Positions 46,655 through 58,148 of a stretch of DNA of 64,000 bases are shown one piece after another. Every line of letters begins with the position of its first letter. The first letter of the stretch is position 1. This DNA is from Chloranthus sessilifolius (Eukaryota; Streptophyta; Magnoliopsida; Chloranthales; Chloranthaceae): positions 43,340,287 through 43,404,286 of the forward strand of contig CM037590.1 of assembly GCA_021018995.1 (NCBI GenBank), in the 5' to 3' direction. Under the pieces are notes generated by a model. It did no database searches, was not told where the DNA came from, and saw nothing but the letters and a program-made list of their open reading frames with translations. Made by a program: the position numbers and the translations under genes.

Positions 46655-46942
46655 TTGACTATTTTGAATTGGACAATGGAGATTTCTTTTTCTTCAATCT
46701 TTCACACAACTGATCTTGACATCATAAGAACATCATAAGAGGGTCATTTTTTATTCCACATGCCACTAATCAAAAAAGTGACCTAAAGATCAATGTGGCA
46801 CACATAAGTCTCAACAGTTAACTTTTTTAGGTGTGTTATGTGGAATCAAAACTGACACTCAGATGATACAGCCATGATCTTAAGGTCAGCTGTCTGGAAG
46901 ATTGGAATGGAAAATGATCTTCATTGTGGAATTCAAACCATC
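46655..46942. mobile_element. Foldback DNA element, about 288 bp
   Basis: The left arm TTGAATTGGACAATGGAGAT and the reverse complement of the right end (TTGAATTCCACAATGAAGAT) align over roughly 100 bp, through AATCTTTCACAC and AAAAGTGACC. No transposase and no convincing TSD were seen. It is the same family as 27500-28120. Confidence 0.65.
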
Positions 46943-46980
46943 CGATAGTATTAGGTCTACTTTAGGGGATATTCAGCATT

Positions 46981-47146
46981 GGACAATGTTATATGGCAGG
47001 CAGGTTTTGTGCGGGCAAAGTACAGGCAGTTGATGTGGCGGGACATGATTGGCTGCCCCAACCTGCACTTGCAGCCAATTGCATTGCACCACATCAGCCG
47101 TCTGCACTTTGCCTGCACAAAACCTGCCTGCCGTTTACAATTTTCC
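46981..47146. mobile_element. Mutator-type MITE, 166 bp, 9-bp TSD TTCAGCATT
   Basis: Inverted ends of about 65 bp: left GGACAATGTTATATGGCAGG, right (reverse complement) GGAAAATTGTAAACGGCAGG, both continuing CAGGTTTTGTGC(G/A)GG. Perfect 9-bp flanks TTCAGCATT lie at 46972-46980 and 47147-47155. Long TIRs with a 9-bp duplication are the Mutator signature. Only about 35 bp lie between the arms. Confidence 0.9.
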
Positions 47147-47208
47147 TTCAGCATTTGGTGGGAGGTTTGTAGCAGCCCCATCTTTTTCTCACCACACCAC
47201 ATTGCAAC

Positions 47209-47211
<3 letters not shown>

Positions 47212-47252
<41 letters not shown>
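47212..47252. repeat. (GA)n microsatellite
   Basis: About 20 uninterrupted GA units, starting two bases after CAACTGT and ending AGCAGTTCC. Confidence 0.97.
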
Positions 47253-47253
<1 letters not shown>

Positions 47254-47433
47254 AGTTCCAAAATAGAACCTTTGTGATGGCCAAGAACGGCGCTGCTATT
47301 CCACTCGATCTGACTTCTTCTGGGTAAGGATAAGTTGGCGTCACAGCTCCACGTGTCATTGAGAAGGATCACTCATCCTTCTATCCGACGATGATATTAT
47401 TCATCAGACTAAAAGAATGACACGTGTCTCCAT

Positions 47434-47861
47434 CAAGGATCAAAATATCGGTAAACCGATACGTATCGTCCTGACCTCCAGGATGATACGCATCGGGTAT
47501 CGGCCTATATATTCAATGTATCGGCGATACATTGAATGTATCGGTTTGATACATTAAATTTTTTTTTTTTTTCCCGATTGTCTACACAATCGATGGCGAC
47601 TGTGTAGACAATCGATTTTTTTTTTTTTTCGGTTGTCTACATGCCGCTATCGATTGTGTAGACAATCAATATATATATACATATTATCGGACGATACATT
47701 GAAATTATCGTCCGATAATTTCAATGTATCGTCCGTATCGGATAATAAGTACATTATTTTTAAGGGGCTACGATACAATGCCTTTGTATCGTACTGCTCA
47801 AATCCAAAACTGATACGTATCGAACGATACGTATCAATATCGGACAATTTTTTGACCCATG
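47434..47861. mobile_element. hAT-type non-autonomous element, 428 bp, 8-bp TSD GTCTCCAT
   Basis: It starts CAAGGATCAAAATATCGG and ends TTTTTTGACCCATG, imperfect inverted ends. Perfect 8-bp flanks GTCTCCAT lie at 47426-47433 and 47862-47869. The interior is made of GATACGTATC-type palindromes and an inverted ATTGTCTACACAATCGAT module repeated across T runs. No transposase. The ends define a family with 30776-30965. Confidence 0.9.
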
Positions 47862-47869
47862 GTCTCCAT

Positions 47870-50102
47870 GTTATATCCAAGATATCCTTTTAGAATATAC
47901 AACACCTCCATCTATTAAATACTGCTTTTCGGCTTTGTCTTCGCATTTTCGTATTCTTCCTTTCTTTGGATAACATGTCGGCCTTTGTGGGCAAGTATAA
48001 AGGTATATTATTATTATTATTATTGTTTTTAATTTCTATACCATTATCTCGTTTAATGATTACAACTGGATAAAGTAAAATAAGAACTCTTTTAACTTGA
48101 TCAGAGTCATCAGACGGTTAGGATTGGTCTGTCAAATGTAGCTGGATTCAGTTCACATTAATTAGAGCACCATCTTTGATAATGTATTAACTTAGTGAGG
48201 AGAATCAATCTAAATTTAGAATTTTTTGGTGTTCCTTCTATCAAAATGGTCAAGCCTACTCGGGAGTGCACACATATTTATGAGCACATAAATCAGTGCA
48301 ATGTGAAAGCATACTTTTTTTCACTGATTTGATGCTTAAAAATATCAGAGCATCTCTGGCGGAGTGAGATTGCCCTTTCAAGCGAAAATGGTCAGGTCCT
48401 CCTAGTTGAATAGGGTTTCAAGTTCAACTTCCTCTACAGCCGTTGCATATAGGAGAATCTTGACTGCATGCTATCATATAAAATTGAAAATTATGAAAGT
48501 CAAGATTCTCCTATATCCAACCAATTGGACGTGAGCATTGCCGTGTTCTTTCATCTGGTGGATGGTGCTAGACGGCCTTGTATTTTATAGGAACATAGCC
48601 TTCATAGATTGATCAACTTAAGAGTAAAACTAGATGACTTCCAATTCTCCTAGTATTATCATGGAAGATAAACATATAATCCAAAACTATTTACACTTTA
48701 TTCAACAGCTCAAGATCTATGAACAAAGCAGAAAAAAGGAATAATGGGAAAAGTGTTGGGAAGAAAAAGTTTTGCGTCATTATAACGAAACAAAAAGTTC
48801 CGGTTGATCAGGACTCACCTGTTTTCAAGACCCTCAAAATTCGTGAATGATTTTTATTTTTTTAGAAGAGAGTCAATTGATTGTTATGCCCTCCTTTAAA
48901 ACCCTCCTCTCTTATGATTTTGCTCCCACCCCTATCCTAAAAAGGGACGAATGCCTCACCGGTGGCTGTTTCCATCTGCTCCAGCTACTCTGGCGACAGT
49001 CTGATTGCTTTAAACCCTCTTTAATCATGATGTCTGCCTCCATTAATGACCGGTCCTGGTTTCCAGAGAAAAATGCCCTTTCATTTTTTTGGTTTGAAGG
49101 ACGTGGGCAGATGGGCATTTAGGTCATTTCTCATGACTTAAAAATTCTTTTTGGAGACACATGTGTCATGAAAATAATTTTGGAACCTCCAAAAATCGTG
49201 TTAATCCCTTTTACTTGAAACTTTTTGGATTTGTATAATACCGCCAAACTTTTAAAAAATAATTCTGTTTTCACAAAGTGCCAAAAAAAACAATTTTCAC
49301 TAGGATAAACTTTTGCTTCTACTAATGATTTGGGCGTAGCTACCTCTGTAAATGTAAATATATTATGTCAAACTGTGTAAGCGGCAAGTAAACTTCTCCC
49401 TCTTAGGCTCTTGAAGTGTCAATTCCATATATTCTGTTAAATAAGAATTTAAAGGTCTAGAAGTGAATTCATGTGGGACCCACACACGTGAAATTCACTT
49501 TCATGCATCAATTCCATTATGATTAAACTTCAATTCGATGCATAAATCGAATGAAATGCCAATTCTAAGAGTAAAAGAGTCATTATGAAATAATTTGACT
49601 GGAGGATTTGAAAAAATAAAAATTTATATCAATTAGTCAAAAATTAAAATATTCTTTTTCAAATCTACAAGAATTTATTTCCCAAGAATCTAATTACACA
49701 GTAGAATTATAATTTTAGTGAAGTCATTTCTCGTACAACATAATCAAACAAGAGAATTGTTATTTCCAGGGAAATTCAATTCCAAGGAAGTGAGTATGAT
49801 AATCGCGAATTCACTTCCAACAGTTGAATTCCAAATTATCAAACAAGGCCAAAGTAAATGAATACAACCACACTTAATTTTCATTCCCCATCTTTTAATC
49901 TTCAATATAATTCTCAGAGGAGCTGATAAAGAATGCAAAGTACATAGCAACCCCAGGCAAAGGCAAGCGCCTCTCTGGCATAAATGTAGAGAACGTGGAG
50001 TCCAACCCCCAAACTCTCCGCCAGCGCCTCTAGCATAATCATAGGGTGGTTAAACACGGCTAACTTGGTCAAAAGGGCTCTTCTTGGAGCAAACTACAGA
50101 AG
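47870..50102. other. No gene recognised
   Basis: Intergenic AT-rich DNA with a (TTA)n tract at about 48006-48026 and an imperfect inverted repeat near 48440-48520 (AGGAGAATCTTGACT and AGTCAAGATTCTCCT). Overlapping ORFs at 48847-49122 match no known family. Confidence 0.4.
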
Positions 50103-50610
50103 ATGAAGGCAGCCAGAACCTATAAAGCGAAGCACATTCCCCAAGACATCATGGTCATTTAAATACTCACTGGAATTCCATGTAAATCAATTATACGATT
50201 CAGGTGTGTTTCCAAGCTTTGGTCTCTTTAATCTCGGATCCTTACTTCATCGATGCTCACTCAGACAGCACAAAAAAGGGCTCTTCCTCCGATCTAATTT
50301 TCAAGATAAAACAAGATGAACCTTGCCAAATTAAAATATCAATGCTGAATATAGAGAAGAGGGAAAGGGAAAAGATTTTATTGAAAAAAGATCCTAAAAT
50401 TAGGAGGTTCAAATTTTGCACATCGATATCTTGCAATGGATTAATCTGCCTCATTACATGCTACAAGGTCGACATGGATAATGAAGACGACGACAACCAC
50501 CGCTACTACCAGAGTGAAGATGTGTATTTGTTTAATCCTGCCACTCGAGAATCACAAACTATACCAAAAGGTATATCCCCTATCTCTAGATCGACTTGAG
50601 AAGATATCCA
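50103..50610 (+). pseudogene. F-box protein pseudogene, N-terminal F-box part (copy 3)
   Basis: From an ATG at 50103 the frame gives HIPQDIMVI, a TAA stop, then ILTGIPCKSIIRFRCVSKLW, a clear F-box (IPQDI...LP.KS..RFRCVSK.W). One frameshift later (about 50190) it continues as LISDPYFIDAHSDSTKKG, SCNGLICLITCY and DVYLFNPATRESQTIPKG, the usual path from F-box to the associated domain. It stops at about 50600 and the associated domain is missing. F-box proteins bind SKP1 through this domain. Nonsense and frameshift mutations make this copy non-functional. Confidence 0.85.
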
Positions 50611-50842
50611 ATCCTGTTTAGTAAAATTTAAAAATAATTAGTTAAAATTGATAAAAAAAATTTAAAAGTAAAGTTTTTAATGAAATTGGGAAAAAGTTGA
50701 ATAAAATTTATAAAATTTAAAATTTATTCAAAAAATTCCAAATTTATTCCCAAATTTGTGATTAATATGGATTTCATATGGGGTTTTTTTTGCAAAAATT
50801 CCCGAGTGATTCTCAAATTTGATCACTATGTTTACATCCAAC

Positions 50843-51245
50843 AAGGGCTATCAACGGGCCCGGTTCGGGCCAGGTTTTTCACTTGGCCCTTAAAAAAAAA
50901 TATATATATTTTTTGGGCACAACCCGGTCCGGATAGCTAACTGGGCCGAGTTGGCCTCAGCCCAGTTTTGAAATTTTGTAGACTAAACCTAGCCAAGTTA
51001 GCTATCCGGGCCGGGCTGGGTTTTTAGTAATTTTTAAGAGTATTTTGAGATTTTTTGTTTTTCTAAAATAAGGACCTCAACTTACCGGGCCGAGCCGAGC
51101 CTTACACTGTGCAGCCCGAGCCCGGCCTGGTTTCTTATCCGGGCTTGGCCCTACTCGGCCCGCTTAGTAAATATCTAAAAAATTGGGCTGAACCCGGCCC
51201 ATCCAGGCTAGGCCCGTGCTGAAGCCCGACCCATTGAAAGCCCTA
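50843..51245. mobile_element. hAT-type MITE, 403 bp, 8-bp TSD CATCCAAC
   Basis: It starts AAGGGCTATCAACGGGCC and ends GACCCATTGAAAGCCCTA, inverted ends of about 16 bp with mismatches. Perfect 8-bp flanks CATCCAAC lie at 50835-50842 and 51246-51253. The interior is full of GGGCC/GGCCC words (GGGCCGGGC, CCCGGCCC), explaining the local GC rise. Confidence 0.9.
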
Positions 51246-51328
51246 CATCCAACCATGGAAGTTTGGTATCAATGTAAACCGATTTTTTGGTTTTGGTTCG
51301 TCCACCCTGTCGAGAAGAAACCCATCGG

Positions 51329-53653
51329 TGTAATATCCCTGATATTTTTGACTTATTTTTCATTTACCTCAGTAAGCGTGTCCGGAAATTATTGTGGAAT
51401 ATTTTTAGATTTTTGATAAGCTAAGGCTATAAAAAGATAAATGACCGAAGGAATTTGTCTCGAGAGGTGTGCAAGTCATGTAATTGATGACTCACACAAT
51501 AACGTAGGTGTTTGTGTTTAGCATGGGACACATTTTTCAACTTAAGTGGATAAGTTATAAAATTATAAAATATAGATATTTTTATTGCTTGGCTATTGGT
51601 TATAAAGAGATTGAAAGAGAAGTTTAACTTCTCTCTCTCCTTGGAAATTTAAGCCTTTAAGCCTTTAAGCCTTACATCTTCTAAATCTTAGATCTTGAGA
51701 GCTTGAGAGTTCCTCTCCCCATCTCGACCGTTGATTAGAATTATATCGAAAATTTGATCGACGAACTCGAAAGGGAAGAAAGATGTGGAGAGTGAGAAGT
51801 TCTATGTGATTTTGTTGTTGATGAGGTAGTGGCCACCTGTTTTTGATGGGCTGTTTTGAAGATCTAAGCCGTTGAACTTTGGAGATTGGTTCCGGTGTGC
51901 TTTGGTACAAGCAAGCGGCAACTTGAACTACAAGAGGTAGGCCTTTAAACCTCCTTTTGTCTTTTGAATTCAATTTCTGTTTAGAATGGTGAATGATGTT
52001 TATTTTTGGATAAGAAGGCTGTAGTTGAAAAAGAAAGAAAAGAGTTCGGACATGGAAATTTTGATAGCCACAGACCTGAAGAAATTCGAGGGTCGAATTC
52101 CAATTCGAGGGTCAAATTTGAAATTCGACCATCGATATGAAAATCGAGTGTCGATTTTCCAATTTTTGTGCCTGATGCAGATTTTTCAATTCGAGGGTCG
52201 ATTTCCAATTCGAGGGTCGAATTTGGAAATCAACCATCGATTTGAAAATCGAGGGTTGATTTTCTGATTTTTGTGACTGATGAGATTTTTTTGAAATTCG
52301 AGGGTCGAAATTGAATTCGACCATCGAATTTCAAATTTGACCCTGCCCTATTTCTGGCATTTGAAATTTTTGTCGGATTTTTCTCGGCAAGCTTTTGGTT
52401 TGATTTTTTTGTTCTATATTAACACTGAGAGTGTTAATATATGTAGGTTTTGAATAATGGGAGTCCTTGGTGAGGATTGCTTGTGCTTGCTTTAGAACCT
52501 TCTTTGTTGAGGTAGGGGAACCCTATATTTTATTTGCATTAAATTATAAGCATAAACTGTTTTGACTATTTCTTTTAAGAGGCATAAATTTTGGAATTAC
52601 ATTACACAACATGAATAAAACTCAATATATGACACAAATCCGAAAATTGGAAACTTTGTTATAACTAAGAATTTCGTAATTTGAACCTCAGAACCTCAGT
52701 TAATTTTGAATTAGAACTTCGAATCAGAACTCTGAAAAATCAGTAATATGTTATGAATAATAAGATTTGATATATGTTAGCATTTGCATTCGATTTGAGG
52801 TACGTCAGAACGATGCCCTAGATTCTATTAATCGTGTTGACGGTGTTACTTTGGCGCAAGTTTTCCTCATAGCATAGGGGCTTGTTGCACTTCAGAAATG
52901 GGTTCATGAACAACGATGGTCAGTAGGGTTTCCCATCGGTCACGTAGTCCGCTCTCATGCTATAGAAAATTTGGGAGATAAAATTAAGTTATAAATTTAA
53001 GAGAAGAAGCATACTAATTCAGAAGATTTTCGAACACATCAGATTTATGTTATCAGTTTTGACTCAAGATTAGAACTGAAGATTTAGTTTGCAAAGCATC
53101 ATTTAAAAATCATATTTGATCCGATTTCTGTCTTTTGAAAACCTTACTTATAATGATATGCAAATAGATCTGTTTCCTCTATTGGGCTTGGTTGTTAGCT
53201 CACCCTTGACTATATGTCACAGGTGCTGAGACTGACCTTGGGTCAGAGAATCTGGAGGACTCCGATTACATTCCCGAGGAGGAATTGGACATACCAGCTG
53301 AGGAGTTTTTCCCTTGATCCTAGATCCCTTATTTTTGGTACTTTTGTCTGAATATTATTTTGAATATTAGGCCCTAGGCCATTATTTTGGATCTTTTGAT
53401 ATCACTTGAGGAACCATTATTGTGAACCACTATTTTAGATGTTGGATTGGCCATTATCGGTGGTTCTTCTTGGTTTCTCATAGTGATATATTTTGTTGTT
53501 AAAAGCTTTTGTTTTTGGATTATTTTATGCTTTGCCTATGTCTTTAGATCTTTGTTATGTTGCCGGCTTCTGTTTGTTACGGCTTATTAATCAATAAGTT
53601 GATGAACCGGCCTTTCCTATACCTTAGGGATTGGAAAAGTCGGGTCGTCACAG
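51329..53653 (+). repeat. 5' LTR of element B
   Basis: 2,325 bp, almost co-linear with 61500-63812. TATAAAGA at 51601 is a possible TATA box. At 52085-52330 several copies of a palindromic word AATTCGAGGGTCGAATT (arms AATTCGA and TCGAATT around GGG) and variants with GACCATCGA occur. Confidence 0.95.
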
Positions 53654-53655
53654 TT

Positions 53656-53667
53656 GGTATCAGAGCA
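53656..53667 (+). other. Primer-binding site of element B
   Basis: TGGTATCAGAGC, the standard initiator-methionine tRNA complement, two bases after the LTR end. Confidence 0.92.
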
Positions 53668-53762
53668 AGGCTCCAGGTTCAGAGTCTTAGGACTAAGGGA
53701 TTGGATTGTTTTAACAATCAATACTGATCATTGTTATTATTTTTCAACGATGACAGATCAGC

Positions 53763-55049
53763 ATGCCTCCACGGTTTAGAGGCAGAGGCCGAGGTATAGA
53801 GGGACCTCGTACGGCTCGCATCAAAGAGATAGATGAGGGCGTAGGCACCTCATATGGCAGAGGGCGATCGGCCCTAATCTGAGATCCTTTGGGAGTTGCT
53901 AGGCAAGAAGAAATGTTGACGAGGTGTTGGCAGCCTTGGCCAACAACATGGCTCAGCAGACTGCAGCCATCGATCCATAGATAGAGATGCTGGCAGCCAG
54001 ACATCAGTCAGGAGGATTTGCTGAGTTTAGGAGGATGAGACCTCCTACATTCTCAGGACAGACGGATCCTATGGAGGCCGAGGCATGGCTTGATGAGATC
54101 GAGAAGATTTTTGAGGTGTTGCAGTGTACAGATGTTGAGAAAGTACGCTGGGCATCCTTCAAACTTTTGGGCGAGGCCAGCCCATGGTGGAAGTCTGTTT
54201 CCCGGATGAGAGAGCAGGATTACCCCAATACTCCATGGACTTGGGCAGAGTTCGTGGAGACGTTCAACGATCAGTACTTTCCGAAGATCGTACGTAATCA
54301 GTGGAAAGTCCAATTTATTGAGTTGAGCGAGAATGAGATGTCGGTGAGCGAGTATGGTGCAGAGTTTGATAGACTTTCTCGATTTGCACCCTTACACGTG
54401 GCCACTAAGCTGATGAGGGCTCATAAATTTTAGAGAGGTTTGAGGCCGAACATTCAGGAGAGGGTGTTGATGTGGGAAATGGAGATGTATGCGAGCGTCA
54501 TGTCAAAGGCCCTCATTGCAGAGAAAGACATTCAAAAACAATACTTGAGGTGAGAGCAGGGAAATAAAAATCGGTTTGGCCAGGGACAACAGAGTGCTTC
54601 AGAGCAGGTGAACAAAAAGCCGAGGTTCTCTAAACCTCCTCCCTACCCTAGTCAGCCATCATATTCTAGACCAGCTGTTGCTTTAGGACCAGTGTCGTCT
54701 TCCTATCAGAGACCGCAGAGTTCGTCACTAGGGCGACCTTTCAGAGCCCGGAGCACTATCATGAAAGTGGAGCTTCGTGGCTCGTGGTTCAACACGGATC
54801 AATCGTTGTTCTGCTTCTACCCAAAGTGTGCAAGATGTGAGAAATCACATAAGACAGAGGATTGCCAACGGAACACTGGAGGATGCTTCAGGTGTGGACA
54901 GATTGGTCACATGATCAAGGATTGTCCTGCTGTTGAGAAAGGACGAACTATGTCAGTCTCTATGCAGAAGTTGACGCGTCCTAAAGTTCAAGGTCGAGCT
55001 TATGCGGTGACTGCACAGGATGCCCAAATGTCGAATGACGTAATCCAAG
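53763..55049 (+). pseudogene. Element B gag with zinc knuckle
   Basis: A plausible start is the ATG at 53763 (MPPRFRGRGRG), followed by a frameshift before 53987. From there one frame runs to 55049: capsid part with RRMRPPTFSGQTDPMEAEAW, KVRWASFKLLGEASPWWKSV and YFPKIVRNQWKVQF, a proline/serine-rich linker, a degenerate knuckle (CARCEKSHKTEDC) and a canonical CCHC knuckle CFRCGQIGHMIKDCP (about 54880-54925). TAG at 54431 and TGA at about 54551 interrupt it. Without splicing the frame enters the intron-like gap and stops at 55082-55084 after 11 extra codons, a natural end for free Gag. Confidence 0.93.
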
Positions 55050-55175
55050 GTATCATTAAAGTTGAGATGTTATTTATGCATTGATTCTATTATTTAATGT
55101 TTAAATTCATTCAAGCAATTATGTTAAAAACCACATTGGAATCATTGCATATAATTAATAAACTTTTTAATAAAG
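55050..55175 (+). other. Intron-like gap 1, between gag and protease (126 bp)
   Basis: It begins GTATCATTAAAG and ends CTTTTTAATAAAG, with GT...AG limits and a TAATTAAT word suitable as branch point about 20 bases before the end. Removing it joins ATC CAA G to GT ACC CTC (phase 1) and restores VIQGTLMMS. Element A has the equivalent gap of 133 bp at 1273-1405 with matching first and last bases and a different interior. That pattern argues for an intron rather than a random insertion. Confidence 0.75.
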
Positions 55176-58148
55176 GTACCCTCATGATGAGTCGTTGAGA
55201 CGACCTGAGAAAAATTGAAGCACGAGTACTTATAGACCCCGGGTCTACACACTCGTTTATTACTCCTTCCTTCTCAGAGAAATTGGGTATCACTCCCGAA
55301 CCCCTTGCTTTCATTTTGGACGTAAAGATTCCTACGGAAAGTTTAGTATGCACTGATACAACATGTCAGTTAGTCATCGTGATGATTGATGAGCACGAGA
55401 TAGTGACCGACATGATTACATTGAGCATGGAAGGGTTCGACGTCATTCTCGAAATGGATTGGTTCGCAGCTTATCATGCGAGCATGGACTGTCTACGGAA
55501 GATAGTGACCTTCCGATCGCCAAAGCAAAAATCCTTCCGATTCTGTGGAGTTAAATCCAAGGTTGCGCCTTTGGTTTCAGCCATTAAGGCCGAGCGCATG
55601 ATGAAGAATGGTTGCAGTGGGTATCTGGCCTACTTGCAAGATTTCACAGAGAAGAAGAATGACTTGGCTCTTATCAAGGTGGTCTGCGAGTATCCTGATG
55701 TCTTTTCAGAGGACTTACCTGGATTACCACCTGATCGAGAGATTGAGCTCGCGATTGAGCTAGCACCGTGTACAGAACCGTTATCCAAAGCTCCATATCA
55801 AATGGCGCCTGCTGAGTTGAAAGAGCTGAAGGAACAACTTCAGGAGCTGTTAGACAAAGGCTTCATTCGACCGAGTGTTTCTCCTTAGGGTGCACCTGTT
55901 CTTTTTATGAAAAAGAAGGATGGATCGATGCGTCTATGTATCGATTATAGGCAGTTGAACAAGATGATGATTAAGAATCGTTATCCTCTTCCGCGAATAG
56001 ATGACTTATTTGATCAGTTGCAAGGTACAAAGTTCTTTTCGAAGATTGATCCGAGGTCAAGCTATCACCAGCTCAAGATTAAGGCGGAAGATATATCCAA
56101 AACTACATTTCGGATGCGTTATGGCCACTATGAGTTTTTAGTGATGCCGTTTGGATTGACGAATGCGCCTGCATCTTTCATGGATCTGATGAACAGAGTG
56201 TTCAAACCACATCTTGATAAATTTGTGGTAGTTTTTGTAGATGACATCCTCATCTATTCGAAAACCAGAGAGGAGCATGTGCAGCATCTGAAGATGGCTC
56301 TTCAAACACTTAGGGACCATTAGTTGTATGCTAAACTCAGTAAGTGTGAGTTTTGGCTTGAGCAGGTTAGTTTCTTGGGCCACGTAGTCTTTGAAGCGGG
56401 TATCTCAGTGGATCCTACAAAGATAGATTCTGTGGTGACATGGGAACAACCTACAATAGTTACAGAGGTTTGAAGTTTCCTTGGTTTGGTAGGGTACTAT
56501 TGGAGATTTGTCGAGGGTTTCTCGAAGATATCGGGTCCACTTACACAGCTCACGAGAAAGAATGCTAAGTTCGATTGGACAGAGTAGTGCGAGCAGAGCT
56601 TTCAGGAGCTGAAGTGTCGCTTGACTACGACACCATTACTTGTTATACCTTCCGGCAGTGGAGGTTTTGCAGTATATAGTGATGCTTCTTATGGCGGATT
56701 AGGCTGTGTGCTTAATCAACACGAGCGGGTCATTGCATATGGTTTTAGGCAGTTGAAGGACCATGAAAGAAACTATTCGTCACATGAGTTAGAGTTAGCA
56801 GCCATTATATTCGCCTTGAAGATCTGGAGACATTACCTCTATGGTGAGATCTTGGATATATTCACCGATCACAAGAGTCTCAAGTACCTATTCACTCAAA
56901 AGGACTTGAATATGAGGCAGCGACAATGGATGGAGTTCTTGAAGGACTACGATTGCTCGATTCAGTACCATCCGGGAAAGGCGAACGTCGTTGCTGATGC
57001 TCTTAGTAGGAGGTCTTCAGCACAGTTGTCACATCTTGTTAGCCGGATTCAGAGATGGAAGCTTTTAGAGGATATGGCTTTGGGCAGCTCACGGTTCGAT
57101 GTCAAAGGCTCGGGAGCATTGATGGCTACACTTGTACTACGCCCTACGCTCTTCGAGAATATTAGGAAGCTTCAGATGACCGATGATGAGCTGATGGCAA
57201 TCAGACGAGATGTGGAGAATGGTAGCAAGAAGGATTTCTCCATACGAGCAGATGGGACCTTGTTGTTTCACGACCTTGTATGCGTACCGTCGAGTATCGA
57301 GCTTCAGGACACTATTCTGGAAGAGGCTCACAAATCAATGTATGCCATACATCCTGGTAGCAGCAAGATGTATCAGGACTTGATGAAGAGTTTTTGGTGG
57401 TGAGGTTTGAAACGCGACGTCGCTAAGTACGTATCGCGGTGCTTGGTTTGTCAACAGGTTAAGGTTGATCATTAGAATCCTGCAGGCCTATTGCAGCCTT
57501 TACCTGTGCCTGAGTGGAAATGGGAAGCTATTTCAATGGATTTCATACTCGGGTTGCCGAAAACACTGAGGAAGAACAATGCTATTTGGGTCATTATCGA
57601 TAGGCTAACCAAGTCTGCTCATTTCTTGCCATACAATACCACGTGTCTGACAAGAGACTTGCGAGTTATACGAAGGAGATTGTTAGGCGCATGGGATATC
57701 TGGTATTGTGTTAGACAGAGACCCGTTGTTTACTTCACACTTTTGGCAGCGATTTTAGGAGGGAATGGGTTCTCATCTTGACTTTAGTTCGGCGTTTCAC
57801 CCACAGACGGATGGCCAGACTGAACGAGTGAACCAGATCATTGAAGACATGCTGAGAGCTTGCATGTTGGATTTTCACGGGTCATGGGACCAACACTTGC
57901 CTCAGATCGAGTTCGCCTACAACAATAGCTTTCAGGCTAGCATCGGTATGGCTCCGTTCGAGGCTTTATATGGACGACGGTGCAGATCGCCGTTGAACTG
58001 GGAAGAAGTGGGTGAGAAGCTCATTATTGGCCCTGAGATAGTTGAGCACACGACCGAGACGGTTCGGTTGATACGCGAGCGACTACTAGTAGCTCAGAGT
58101 CGTCAGAAGAGCTACGCCGATCTCAAACGGAGACACGTGGATTTTAAG
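55176..58148 (+). pseudogene. Element B pol: protease, RT, RNase H, integrase core
   Basis: Protease: EARVLIDPGSTHSFITPSFS and GFDVILEMDWFAAYH (E replaces the usual G). [40 protein letters not shown], and the FVDD catalytic box in [14 protein letters not shown]. RNase H: FAVYSDASYGGLGCVL to VADALSRRSS. Integrase: HHCC zinc part ending CLVCQQ, the first D in [12 protein letters not shown], then a frameshifted stretch (57640-57770) in which the second catalytic D is lost, then QTDGQTERVNQIIEDML with the E. In-frame stops lie at 55196, 55886, 56321, 56471, 56585, 57401 and 57473. Apart from the integrase break, one reading frame is kept throughout. Confidence 0.95.

Noticed and set aside
48847..49122. 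91-codon plus-strand and 68-codon minus-strand frames over the same DNA
   Set aside because: Both are open and neither has a recognisable motif or conserved context; chance frames are the simpler reading.
51254..51328. Left part of the target as an independent short gene fragment
   Set aside because: Joined with 63813 onward it reads as a CGGTTTCGG-type repeat interrupted by element B, with no coding signal.
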